64,000 nucleotides of DNA, taken from NCBI GenBank assembly GCA_023129325.1, contig JAGMCI010000042.1, positions 17,136 through 81,135 on the forward strand, in the 5' to 3' direction. Numbering within the stretch: the stretch's first letter is position 1; each line of letters opens with the position of its first letter. The stretch is from Caldifarciminota bacterium (GTDB taxonomy: Bacteria > Hydrothermota > UBA3073 > JACQXS01 > JAGMCI01). The notes beneath the pieces are model-generated. The model was not told the origin of the DNA, searched no databases, and was given only the letters and a program-made list of their open reading frames with translations. This document shows positions 1 through 7,827 of this stretch, piece by piece. Position numbers and translations under genes: made by a program.

Positions 1-435
1 AAATTCAAGAAATAAATTTCCAAAACTCGGAAACTCACGACAGGAAAATTGCGTCTTACCGTTAGCCCATAAAAATCGAGGACCACAAGCGCCAATTTCT
101 TTTTTCTCTTTTATAAACCGATAGAGATTTTCAATTGTATCTTCCATCATTATGACATCAGGATTAAGAAGGAAAATATATTTACCTTTTGCTAATTTAG
201 TTCCTTGATTGATTGCTTTTGACAAACCAACATTACTTGAGTTTTTAATTATATGCACTTTTGGGAATTGCTTTTTTACTATTTCAACTGTCCTGTCTTC
301 TGAATTATTATCTACAAGGATTATTTCATACATCCGCGAGCCATCCGTCGGACAGGCAGGATTAATTGCAGATAAACAACTTTTAATATATTTTTCCGAA
401 TTCCAGGTTACAATTATGATAGAAACTTTTTCCAT
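1..435 (-). CDS. Glycosyltransferase family 2, N-terminal 145 residues (runs off window)
   Basis: The reverse strand reads open from ATG at 435 to the window edge. The N-terminus (MEKVSIIIVTWNSEKYI) is the first beta strand of the GT-A fold of family 2 glycosyltransferases. It is followed by VDNNSED at residues 41-47 and NPD at 91-93, the position of the DXD-like metal/nucleotide-sugar site. The variant VTWN...NPD resembles rhamnosyltransferase-type GT2 enzymes that build cell-surface polysaccharide. Residues 25-34 (NPACPTDGSR) interrupt the loop before the second strand and are encoded by a copy of a dispersed genomic repeat (341-361). The C-terminal part and the acceptor specificity are not visible. 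Confidence 0.85.
   Translation of the reverse strand, partial: MEKVSIIIVTWNSEKYIKSCLSAINPACPTDGSRMYEIILVDNNSEDRTVEIVKKQFPKVHIIKNSSNVGLSKAINQGTKLAKGKYIFLLNPDVIMMEDTIENLYRFIKEKKEIGACGPRFLWANGKTQFSCREFPSFGNLFLEF
341..361. repeat. Dispersed repeat copy inside a glycosyltransferase gene
   Basis: The core CCGTCGGACAGGCAGG matches the CTGCCCGACGGACGGCAGG-type repeat seen between genes near 3046, 16146 and 55974. It adds about ten residues in frame to the GT2 protein. Confidence 0.6.
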
Positions 436-470
436 TTTTTATTTCCTTAATTCCAGCGCTACTCTTGAGA

Positions 471-495
471 TTGAAGCAGAGGCTTCAACCTACCC
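471..495. repeat. GGCTTCAACCTACCC repeat at the end of pfkB-type gene
   Basis: A copy of the GAAGCAGAGGCTTCAACCTA element, containing the small dyad GAAGC..GCTTC. It overlaps the stop region of the kinase gene. Three further full or partial copies lie at 1351-1430, just beyond the 5-prime end of the same gene. Confidence 0.65.
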
Positions 496-1317
496 GTAGT
501 TGCAACCAATTCCAAGTCTTTCGCAACATTCTTTTGCTATCTGATTTGCAAATTCACAGGATTTCAGAGGATTATGGGTTTCCAGAAACTTAATTATAAA
601 AGCACTTGAAAATGTATCGCCTGCCCCTGTGACATCTACAATCTTTGCTTTTTGAGATTTTACCCATTTACATTTCTTATCGTAACAAACAAGACATCCT
701 TTGTCCCCGAATGTAAAAATCACAACTTTCATTCCACCAGTTAATAAACTTTTGCCATATTCTTCATAATTTTCACTTATTCCTAATGCTCTCACTTCTC
801 TTTCATTAGCTTGTAAAATATCACAACACTTAATAATTCTTTTATCCACCTCTCCCCCACACACTAAGGAATGAACATCAATATATATTAATTTTTCAAA
901 GTTATTTCTTAGCTGAACAATTTTATCTATTGGAATATCTTGACTTGATATAAAACTGACGAGTAATAAATCTAAATCTGGAAACGGCTTAGGCAATGGG
1001 ACCGGGTGAGGTTTATTTAATAGGATTTCTCGGCGTGTTGTTTTTGATATGTAATTAAGTTTAACCTTGTATGTTGATTGTGAAAGAACTTTTATATAGT
1101 CCGTGGAAATATTAGGATATTTTTCAAAAAGAGAAAAAAGTTGGGAAGCTTTATCCTTTCCTATCCAGGTAATTGGGTATATTTGATGTGAGGATAAACT
1201 TGCCAAGGTAAGCACATTATAAGTAATTCCCCCAAAAGACTCTATCTTCTCACTATCGGGAAAGACAATATAATCATAGCATATAGAACCTAATACACCA
1301 ATTTTTCTAATCTTCAT
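490..1317 (-). CDS. PfkB-family carbohydrate/nucleoside kinase
   Basis: The 275-residue protein has the ribokinase-family layout. A substrate-side GG pair sits at residues 29-30 (SFGGITYN), an NERE motif at 171-174 and the PfkB signature 2, DVTGAGDTFSSAF, at 228-240, where D234 is the catalytic base. It is shorter than ribokinase (about 310), closer to adenosine-kinase-like or sugar kinase members, so the substrate cannot be assigned. The start is the ATG at 1317; a TATACT box ends only 4 nt upstream on the coding strand but no good -35 accompanies it. The last codons and stop run into a GGCTTCAACCTACCC repeat, so the native C-terminus may have been altered by repeat insertion. Confidence 0.85.
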   Translation of the reverse strand: MKIRKIGVLGSICYDYIVFPDSEKIESFGGITYNVLTLASLSSHQIYPITWIGKDKASQLFSLFEKYPNISTDYIKVLSQSTYKVKLNYISKTTRREILLNKPHPVPLPKPFPDLDLLLVSFISSQDIPIDKIVQLRNNFEKLIYIDVHSLVCGGEVDKRIIKCCDILQANEREVRALGISENYEEYGKSLLTGGMKVVIFTFGDKGCLVCYDKKCKWVKSQKAKIVDVTGAGDTFSSAFIIKFLETHNPLKSCEFANQIAKECCERLGIGCNYG

Positions 1318-1350
1318 TTGTAGTATATAATATTGTTAAAGCTCTTTAAG

Positions 1351-1430
1351 GTTGAAGCAGAGGCTTCAACCTACCCTCTATAAAAGGCTTCAACCTACCC
1401 CTGAATTGATTTAGAGGCTTCAATCTACTC
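1351..1430. repeat. Tandem GGCTTCAA(C/T)CTAC repeats
   Basis: Three degenerate copies of GAGGCTTCAACCTACCC lie head to tail between the PfkB kinase gene and nnr and touch the nnr stop codon. They are the same family as the copy at 471-495. Confidence 0.65.
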
Positions 1431-2981
1431 TATAATCGTAAATCCACTTTTCTTTAGTTTCTTAATTGCTTCTGGGATGGCATTCATTATATCACCTGCT
1501 ATTGTTGAATATTCAGTTAACTTTTCAGCTGCAATTTCTCCTGAAAGACCGTGAATATAGACACCAAGTCTTGCTGAATCAATTAGAGAAAGTCCTTGTG
1601 CCAAAAGACCTGCTATTATACCGGTTAATACATCCCCAGAACCAGCTGATGCAAGACCTGAGTTATAAACAGGATTAAGATATTTAATATCTTTTGAGGC
1701 TATTATAGTTGGTGCTCCTTTAAGGATAAAAGTGACTCCAAGTTTCTTTGCAAATTGAAATGCTATATCAATTCTTTTATGCTGAATGTCAGACACTGTA
1801 AGACCTATAAGTTTTGATAACTCACCAGGATGTGGAGTAATTATTAAAGGAGCTTTAATTTTTTTAAAAGTTTCTAAGGTTAGGTTATTTATTCCATCAG
1901 CGTCAATTACAAGCGGAACACTGATTTCAGGAACTAATTTCTGAACCAACATTTTGGTTTCAACATGAGTTGATAAACCAGGTCCTATTGCAACCACCGT
2001 TGCTTCTTTTATCTCTTTTATTATTTTATTCAGTGCATTTACTGAAAGTGTTCCATCTTTTGTTTCTGCTAATGGCACAGTTATAACTTCTGTGACTTTT
2101 TGCTCAAGGATTGGATTAAGGGACTCAGGGATACCAAGTCTAACAAGTCCAGCTCCAATCTTCAATGCAGACAGTGAAGTAAGAGCGGCTGCTCCTGTCA
2201 TACCGCGAGACCCAGCAACTATAAACACTTTTCCAAATGTTCCTTTATGAGAATTTCCGGGGCGTTCGGGAAGTAAATTTATTAATTCCGGGGCTTCAAG
2301 TAATTCTAAATTGATATTTTCCCATAGTTTTGGTGGCACTCCTATATCAATAACATACACATCTCCGGCATAATCTTTCCCTGGATAAAGAAATAATCCA
2401 CTTTTTGGCAAGCACATTGTTCCTGTAAAATCTGCTTTTATACAGACTCCTTCTATACTGCCATCTTGAGCATTCAGTCCAGACGGAACATCAATAGCAA
2501 GGACAGGAATATCTATTTTATTCATAATATTTATCACATTTTCTGCTATTCCTTTTACTTTACCCTTAAATCCAGTTCCAAATATAGCATCTACAAGCAA
2601 GTCAGATTTAAGACATTCCTGTTCAAACATAAGAATGTCTTTTTTAGTTTTCAGTTCCTTAATCTCAAAACCTGATTTTAAGAGAATATCAAGATTTAGA
2701 CAAGCATCGCCTTTTATTTCCTGAATTTTCCCGAGCAAGAAAACACCTATATCTGCACCATTATTTAACAAGTGTCTTGCAAGCACAAAGCCATCTCCCC
2801 CATTATTTCCTTTACCACAAATTATGCCAACTTTCAAGCCTTTTATCTGTTCAGCTTCTTCCTGAATTATTTCAAATAGTCCAAGTCCAGCATTTTCCAT
2901 CAACACAGCTCCTGAGATACCAAGCCCTTTTATTGCCTTTTCATCTATTTTCTTCATTTCTTCTGGTGTTACAAGTTTCAT
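1425..2981 (-). CDS. nnr: Bifunctional NAD(P)H-hydrate epimerase / ADP-dependent NAD(P)H-hydrate dehydratase
   Basis: This enzyme repairs hydrated NADH and NADPH. The N-terminal YjeF_N/NnrE epimerase domain (about residues 1-215) has the GNNGGDGFVLARHL motif, and the C-terminal ribokinase-like NnrD dehydratase (about 225-515) has the HPGE motif and the ADP-binding GSGDVLTG at 447-454. The length of 518 agrees with the fused bacterial protein (E. coli YjeF/Nnr, about 515). The start at 2981 has AGGAGG a few bases upstream. It is apparently transcribed on its own, with repeat-rich spacers on both sides. The fused arrangement and both motifs make the call secure. Confidence 0.95.
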   Translation of the reverse strand: MKLVTPEEMKKIDEKAIKGLGISGAVLMENAGLGLFEIIQEEAEQIKGLKVGIICGKGNNGGDGFVLARHLLNNGADIGVFLLGKIQEIKGDACLNLDILLKSGFEIKELKTKKDILMFEQECLKSDLLVDAIFGTGFKGKVKGIAENVINIMNKIDIPVLAIDVPSGLNAQDGSIEGVCIKADFTGTMCLPKSGLFLYPGKDYAGDVYVIDIGVPPKLWENINLELLEAPELINLLPERPGNSHKGTFGKVFIVAGSRGMTGAAALTSLSALKIGAGLVRLGIPESLNPILEQKVTEVITVPLAETKDGTLSVNALNKIIKEIKEATVVAIGPGLSTHVETKMLVQKLVPEISVPLVIDADGINNLTLETFKKIKAPLIITPHPGELSKLIGLTVSDIQHKRIDIAFQFAKKLGVTFILKGAPTIIASKDIKYLNPVYNSGLASAGSGDVLTGIIAGLLAQGLSLIDSARLGVYIHGLSGEIAAEKLTEYSTIAGDIMNAIPEAIKKLKKSGFTIIE

Positions 2982-3230
2982 TTCACCTCCTCTAAAACCC
3001 TAATTTTATCACAGAATCACAGAAATGAGCCAGAGGCTCATCCCTGCCCGACGGACGGCAGGCGGGCACCTCTGGTGGAAAAGTAGCCGAACCCTTTAGG
3101 GTTCGCTAAACATCCCGATAAAATCGGGACGGCTACTTGAATTAAATACAATTTCTGTGTTTCCCTCATGGAGTTTATCCCGCAAAATGCGGGATGTTTC
3201 CGTGATTTTTTATTTCTCAATAGCCTCTTT
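2982..3230. repeat. Repeat-rich spacer with several inverted repeats
   Basis: No gene is credible here. The spacer holds a GAGGCTCATCCCTGCCCG/CGGGCAC CTCTGG inverted structure with CTGCCCGACGGACGGCAGG inside it (3040-3075), AACCCTTTAGGGTT (3090-3104), CCCGATAAAATCGGG (3114-3128), CCCGCAAAATGCGGG (3179-3193), and flanking words of the type CACAGAATCACAGAAA. The same modules recur elsewhere in the window. Confidence 0.75.
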
Positions 3231-4085
3231 TTATTCTATTACTTCCATTTCAAGGATTCTATCTAATCTAAAAGTACGCCGTTCTCCCCTTAATAAGCAA
3301 TTTGCTATTAAATATGTATAATCTTGATAAGGAATTATCTCAATCGGCTCTATGGTTCGGACAGTTTCTTCTCCCTCAGCTGAGACATATCTGAGTTTAA
3401 GTTTCTTTTTACTTTTAACAGACTCCTCCACTTCAGGAGGTAATATTATTTCACCATAAGTAGGAAAAACAAATGACCCTCCTTGTAATTCCAACAGGTC
3501 GTAAAGAGTATTAACTCCTCTATCTTTAAAATTTTTAAGGAAAGCATAAAAGATTTCCTTTGTTATTTTTGTATCTCCAAGTGCTCTATGTTGATTATAA
3601 GTATCTATGCCAAAATAGGAAGCAATTTTCCCTAAACTATTTCCAGGGAAATTATAATGTGCCCGAGCTAATGTAAGAGTGTCAATAACAAAGTTATTAG
3701 GAAAAGGAATTCCTAAATTATGCAAATGTGACCCAATAAACTCTAAATCAAACGGTGCATTATGAGCTACAATTACTGAGCCCTTTATGAAATCAAAAAA
3801 GTCATTTACAATCTGGCTAAATAAAGGAGCATTCTTAACCATATTAGCAGTAATTTTATTAACATTAAAAGCTCCTGGAGAAATAGGCCTACAAGGGTTT
3901 ATTAGAGTCTCATAAGAATCTATAATCTTGCCATTCTTGGCTTTCAGGAGTCCAATCTCACATATCCTATCCCCATACTGTGGATGCAGCCCAGTAGTTT
4001 CCAAATCAAGGAAAATAAAGGTAATTTTAAGTAGAGGCGTATTGCAATACGTCCCTACCTGTGTTTTTATTTTATTAAATTGCAT
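3231..4085 (-). CDS. DnaQ/PolC-type DEDDh 3'-5' exonuclease fused to a WYL-like domain
   Basis: Residues 22-185 form an epsilon-type exonuclease with the DEDDh residues D27 and E29 (FLDLETTG), D113 (NAPFDLEF), H166 and D171 (QHRALGD). Residues 217-284 look like a WYL domain: KLRYVSAEGE, an R-x-IEPI strand, YLIANCL and the closing RTFRLDRI. WYL domains bind nucleic acid or nucleotide ligands and are typical of regulators in phage-defence and DNA-repair loci. Residues 7-20 are encoded by a palindromic repeat (4031-4058). I chose ATG 4085 because it follows the upstream RAYT stop by 2 bp; an in-frame GTG/ATG-type start at 4112 would overlap that gene. This is the last gene of a three-gene nuclease operon. 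Confidence 0.85.
   Translation of the reverse strand: MQFNKIKTQVGTYCNTPLLKITFIFLDLETTGLHPQYGDRICEIGLLKAKNGKIIDSYETLINPCRPISPGAFNVNKITANMVKNAPLFSQIVNDFFDFIKGSVIVAHNAPFDLEFIGSHLHNLGIPFPNNFVIDTLTLARAHYNFPGNSLGKIASYFGIDTYNQHRALGDTKITKEIFYAFLKNFKDRGVNTLYDLLELQGGSFVFPTYGEIILPPEVEESVKSKKKLKLRYVSAEGEETVRTIEPIEIIPYQDYTYLIANCLLRGERRTFRLDRILEMEVIE
4031..4058. repeat. Palindromic element, GTAGGGGCGTATTG family, in exonuclease N-terminus
   Basis: An imperfect 28-bp dyad (GTAGAGGCGTATTG then CAATACGTCCCTAC). It is translated as QVGTYCNTPL before the first exonuclease strand. Confidence 0.85.
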
Positions 4086-4087
4086 TG

Positions 4088-4669
4088 TTATTTTCCCTTT
4101 CCATACAACCATTCATCAAATTCATCTGTACCTATGCGGGCTGGATTTTCCCTATCAAGTTCCCATTTTAACGGATTATAATGAATATATTCTTGGATAC
4201 GATTCAATGAATGCTTGTTTCGAATAATATGTTCGTAATAATTTCGTTGCCAGAATTTTCCTAATGTATTGATATTGTTTTGCCTAATGTATCTCAACCA
4301 TTTCGTTATACAAATTGATTTATACGAGCCTATAATTTCTCCTACTGTAGGGGCAACCCTTGCGGTTGCCCCACTGAGATTTAGGGCAGGGGCAAGCCCT
4401 GCCCCTACATTGGAATCTGTATCAACAATAAAAATAATTCCATGTATATGGTTAGGCATTATTACAAACTCGTCTAACTCAATATTAGGAAACCGGTCTG
4501 GCAATTTTTGCCATTGTCCTAACACAATGGCTTTCAATTCTGGATATTGTTCAAAATACATTTCCTGATTATATGTGCAAATTGTTACAAAATACGCACC
4601 GGATTGCGAATAATCATATTCCTTTAACCGAATTGACTTCCTTTGTTTTTCAGAGTCGAGTCTTATCAT
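4088..4669 (-). CDS. REP-associated tyrosine transposase (RAYT, Y1_Tnp family)
   Basis: The 193-residue protein has the IS200/IS605-like HUH fold: SGAYFVTICTYN near residue 23, the HUH motif NHIHG at 73-77, and the distal catalytic tyrosine within WQRNYYEHIIRN (Y144/Y145). The tail RIQEYIHYNPLKW is typical of RAYTs, single-copy domesticated transposases linked to short palindromic REP sequences. Residues 88-109 (around VGAGLAPA and ATARVAPT) are encoded by two palindromes inserted in frame between the HUH motif and the tyrosine helix. The start ATG overlaps the upstream nuclease stop (ATGA), and the next gene follows after 2 bp. It is a plausible source of single-strand processing for the palindromes in this genome; that role is inference. 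Confidence 0.9.
   Translation of the reverse strand: MIRLDSEKQRKSIRLKEYDYSQSGAYFVTICTYNQEMYFEQYPELKAIVLGQWQKLPDRFPNIELDEFVIMPNHIHGIIFIVDTDSNVGAGLAPALNLSGATARVAPTVGEIIGSYKSICITKWLRYIRQNNINTLGKFWQRNYYEHIIRNKHSLNRIQEYIHYNPLKWELDRENPARIGTDEFDEWLYGKGK
4347..4408. repeat. Two palindromes inside the RAYT gene
   Basis: The first is GGGGCAACC..GGTTGCCCC (4350-4372) and the second GGGCAGGGGC/GCCCCTGCCC-like (4384-4406), joined by a short spacer. Together they add about 22 in-frame residues. The outer ends (TGTAGGGGCA / TGCCCCTACA) share the GTAGGGGC terminus of the main family. Confidence 0.8.
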
Positions 4670-5604
4670 TTCTTGTTGGAATAATAATTTCTTCCTTTAT
4701 CTGTAATCTCCCATATCCCTTCAGGAGAATTTTTCTTTAACAAACCTTTTCCTATCATCGCAAATCTCTCCCATCCTATAGCAGAACTCCACCTTATAGG
4801 ACCTGAAGGGAGTTTTTCACAGTCTGCAGGAGTTAGTCTATCTCTCATTTTGTTTTTGACCTGTTCTTTAATATCCTTGACCTTTCCACTTCCTCCCATT
4901 TTAATTAAAGCTTCTAAAATAGGAATGAGATATTCCTTTTGAGAAGTCATCTTTTCCTTTTTCCCTTTTTCTTTTAGGTTTTCAGGTATTCCTTTTTTGA
5001 CTACAGACTCAAATAAGGGTTCAAACAGATGTACATAGACATTTTCAGTTCCTTTTCTCACAAAAGTCTTGAATTCAACAATTTTTGCATTCTCATCTGC
5101 CCCATGAATGGATTCCTCCATTCTCTTGCCATCTTCGCCAGTCATATTATCAATTATGACTACAATTTCTGGAGGTTCATCATAGATTAATTCTAAGAAT
5201 GTTGGAATATCCTTACAATAGTAATTAACTTCTGCCTTCTCTTTATAATCGAGATTACCTATTTCTTTACGAATAGCAGTCCGTATCTCTTTCTGGGTCT
5301 TAGGATTTCTAACGGCATTTTTGTAGTTAACTATCTGACCAGCTATGCGTCTTATTGCATCATCTCCAAGCAATTTTAATTCTACTATATACCATTCCTT
5401 ATTTTTAAAGTCAACCACAAAACCATCAGGAATTGAGCGATTGCCAGCAAGAGATTCCATTCCACGCTTGGCAAAATATATACAAGCAGGTCCAAAGATA
5501 TCCTTTACATAGTTTTTAATCATTGGCTCAAATTTCGTTGGTTCTGGTTCAGGACGCTTTAGTATATATTTTACCCCATCTTTAATCAATATTTCTTTAC
5601 CCAT
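4666..5604 (-). CDS. PD-(D/E)XK nuclease-like protein with C-terminal Mrr_N-like winged helix
   Basis: No family name is certain. Residues 58-77 read like a PD-(D/E)XK active site (IPDGFVVD, then WYIVELKL with E75 and K77), followed by a Q-x3-Y helix (GQIVNYKN, Q90 and Y94). Such folds occur in NucS/DUF91-type and restriction endonucleases. Residues about 225-309 (YLIPILEALIKMGGSGKV, then LPSGPIRW and a final GIWEITDKGRNY) match the Mrr N-terminal winged-helix pattern, which reads DNA in Mrr-type restriction enzymes. It is the first gene of an operon with a RAYT transposase and an exonuclease-WYL protein. A role in defence or in processing repeat DNA is possible but unproven. Confidence 0.7.
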   Translation of the reverse strand: MGKEILIKDGVKYILKRPEPEPTKFEPMIKNYVKDIFGPACIYFAKRGMESLAGNRSIPDGFVVDFKNKEWYIVELKLLGDDAIRRIAGQIVNYKNAVRNPKTQKEIRTAIRKEIGNLDYKEKAEVNYYCKDIPTFLELIYDEPPEIVVIIDNMTGEDGKRMEESIHGADENAKIVEFKTFVRKGTENVYVHLFEPLFESVVKKGIPENLKEKGKKEKMTSQKEYLIPILEALIKMGGSGKVKDIKEQVKNKMRDRLTPADCEKLPSGPIRWSSAIGWERFAMIGKGLLKKNSPEGIWEITDKGRNYYSNKK

Positions 5605-5713
5605 TTTTACACCCCCTCTAAGCCACTGATAAACACAGATATAGACACGGAATTACACGGAAAAGAAAGGCTCTGTGTAATCCTGAAATAAATCTGTGCA
5701 ATCTGTGGCTTTT
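5605..5713. repeat. Spacer of CACAGAT-type words
   Basis: The spacer reads as repeated words such as CACTGATAAACACAGAT, ACACGGAATTACACGG and CTGTGCAATCTGTGGC. The same vocabulary fills many other spacers in the window. No promoter is clear. Confidence 0.5.
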
Positions 5714-6823
5714 TCACAATGCTTGATTATAAATATTTGCTATGTCTTCTTTAGTTACTTTCTTTAAGGTTACTTTTAAATTTCTTCTGCCCCAGGCGTC
5801 TTGGACAAAGTTGGGTATATCATTTGATGTTATTCCATAATCTTTCATAGATGTTGATATGCCTAAATCATTTACAAATTTGTTAATAACATCTAAATCT
5901 TTACCACTAAATATTTCAATAATCTTAGAGATTTTGGTTCTTTGTGTATCATTCAAAAACTCAAGGACATAAGGCAGTAATATTCCATTTGCTCTGCCAT
6001 GTGGTATATTATAAAGTGTAGTAAGCGGGTATCCAAGTGCGTGCAAAATTATTGTTTTTGTCTGGGCTATTACAAGTCCGGCGAGCATAGATGCGTAAAG
6101 CATTTGAGTTCTTGCTTCTATATCTTCACCATTTAAAGCAACTCTTGGCAGCCATTCTTTTATTATCTTAATAGCTCTTATGGCTAAAAGAGTAGAAATT
6201 GGAGTTGCCTCTTTTGAGAGATATCCTTCAATAGCATGTGTTAATGCATCTATACCTGTATTTATAGTAATTTCTTCAGGCATTGAGATTGTAAGTTCAG
6301 GGTCAAGGAGAGCAATTGTTGGAAATATTTTTGGATTTGAATATGCCCTTTTAGTATTTGAGCATATAAGCACTGCATATTGAGTAACTTCAGACCCAGT
6401 TCCAGCAGTAGTAGGAATTGCAACAATAGGAAGAGGAGAATTTAAAGATTTTTCCCCTTTTATATAGTCTTCCATTTTGCCGTCATTTTTTGCAAGTAAG
6501 GCAATGCATTTTGTGGCATCTATTACACTTCCTCCTCCAAGTCCGATAACAAGGTCAGGGGATTTTTCTCTTGCAAACCCAGCTCCTTTATTTATAGTTT
6601 GAATACTTGGATTTTGTTCTACTTTATCAAATATAAAAGTTGATTTATTTAATTTCTTAAAAGAAGTTTTAAGAAAATCTAAGGAACCATTCTTCTTGGA
6701 AGAATGTTTTCCTGTTACTATTAGAATTCTTTCTATATTAGGGGGTAAAAAATTTGACAGGTCCTTAAGTTTACCTTTCCCAAATATTATTTGAGTAGGT
6801 AAATAATGTTTAAATTCTTTCAT
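5714..6823 (-). CDS. Iron-containing alcohol dehydrogenase
   Basis: A group III Fe-ADH of typical length (369). The N-terminal domain carries the NAD(P)-binding GLGGGSVIDATK at residues 94-105 and PTTAGTGSE at 138-145. The predicted metal ligands are D192 and H196 (GIDALTHAIEG), H261 (HALGYPL) and H275 (PHGRANG). The family oxidises primary alcohols or 1,3-propanediol-like substrates, or reduces the aldehydes; the substrate is not predictable. Its ATG overlaps the stop of the upstream TGS GTPase (ATGA), so it is the last gene of the queuosine/GTPase transcript. Confidence 0.92.
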   Translation of the reverse strand: MKEFKHYLPTQIIFGKGKLKDLSNFLPPNIERILIVTGKHSSKKNGSLDFLKTSFKKLNKSTFIFDKVEQNPSIQTINKGAGFAREKSPDLVIGLGGGSVIDATKCIALLAKNDGKMEDYIKGEKSLNSPLPIVAIPTTAGTGSEVTQYAVLICSNTKRAYSNPKIFPTIALLDPELTISMPEEITINTGIDALTHAIEGYLSKEATPISTLLAIRAIKIIKEWLPRVALNGEDIEARTQMLYASMLAGLVIAQTKTIILHALGYPLTTLYNIPHGRANGILLPYVLEFLNDTQRTKISKIIEIFSGKDLDVINKFVNDLGISTSMKDYGITSNDIPNFVQDAWGRRNLKVTLKKVTKEDIANIYNQAL

Positions 6824-7827
6824 AGATGGAATTCTATTACATCTCCTTCTTTAAGTATATAATCTCTTTCTACCATCTGACCATCAAATTTATTTGACCC
6901 CCAAAGTCTAGCATATTTTAATTCACCGACAAAATCTTTATGAATATCCCTTGCGGCATCAATAACTCTACTTCCCTTTGGCAAAACAATTGGTTCATTC
7001 ATATCTGGTTTCTCACCAGGTGCTTTAGTATATACCCTGATAATATTTAAGGATTGGTAGATTTTATTTTTTAACTCTTGCAACCCTGTTTTTCTTTCTG
7101 CGGAAATAGCTATAATTGGAATATTGGGATATTTATTTTTTAATTTGTCAAAATTTTCATTTACATGAGGTAAATCAATTTTATTTCCAATAATAATTGC
7201 TTTTTTAAAAACATACTCAATTGATGGTTCTGGGGGTATAAAGGTTTCTATTATAATTTTTATCTTTTCTAATCTTTCTGTGATTGTTGACAGGCTGGAA
7301 GCCTGTCTTACTGCATAATTGCTAACAGGCTGGAAGCCTGTCCTACTTAAATCTACTACAAACAAAAGTATATCAGCTGGTCTTACAATATCTGATAACC
7401 ATTTAAGCATAAAGTCATGATTAATAGCTGGTGTATCAACAAGCTGAATTTGAATATTTTTAAATTCCATCATTCCAATTATAGGAGCATTGGTAGTAAA
7501 TGGATAAGATGCAACTTCAGGAGTTGCATTTGTAAGTGCTTTTAGGATTTGCGATTTTCCTGTATTTGCCAAACCAAGTAATACTAATTGGGCTACTCCC
7601 TCTTTATTTATATGATAGGTATGTCTTCTTTTAGTATGTTTTTTTTGCATTTCTTTATTTAATTTAGATATCCTGGCTCTAAGGTCTGCTTGCAATTTAT
7701 CAGTTCCTTTATGATGTGGCATTATACCAAGCATTTCTCTAAGAATTTCTATTTTTTCACGAGGGTTTGCAGTTAATCTATATCTTGCTTCTGCCTCAAA
7801 ATACTGTGGTGGTAAATTAGCAGGCAT
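6820..7827 (-). CDS. DRG/OBG-family GTPase with C-terminal TGS domain
   Basis: The N-terminal helical segment (1-75, basic around KKHTKRRH) precedes a G domain with P-loop GLANTGKS at 85-92, a switch II DTPA (131-134, replacing the usual DTPG) and NKID at 215-218. The C-terminal TGS domain (about 262-335, ending GDVIEFHL) is the part that docks DRG-type GTPases on ribosome-linked partners. DRG-like proteins are mainly archaeal and eukaryotic. Residues 161-182 are encoded by two tandem copies of an AGGCTGGAAGCCT palindrome between G3 and G4. The start overlaps the folE2 stop by one base. Confidence 0.88.
   Translation of the reverse strand: MPANLPPQYFEAEARYRLTANPREKIEILREMLGIMPHHKGTDKLQADLRARISKLNKEMQKKHTKRRHTYHINKEGVAQLVLLGLANTGKSQILKALTNATPEVASYPFTTNAPIIGMMEFKNIQIQLVDTPAINHDFMLKWLSDIVRPADILLFVVDLSRTGFQPVSNYAVRQASSLSTITERLEKIKIIIETFIPPEPSIEYVFKKAIIIGNKIDLPHVNENFDKLKNKYPNIPIIAISAERKTGLQELKNKIYQSLNIIRVYTKAPGEKPDMNEPIVLPKGSRVIDAARDIHKDFVGELKYARLWGSNKFDGQMVERDYILKEGDVIEFHL
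7289..7346. repeat. Two ACAGGCTGGAAGCCTGT palindromes inside GTPase gene
   Basis: Copies at 7289-7311 and 7324-7346 share ACAGGCTGGAAGCCTGTC and are separated by 12 bp. They are translated in frame as SRTGFQPVSN and VRQASSLST. Confidence 0.85.

Noticed and set aside
3038-3220. 60-codon ORF on the minus strand
   Set aside because: It consists entirely of dispersed repeats and inverted repeats, with no ribosome site and no plausible protein features.
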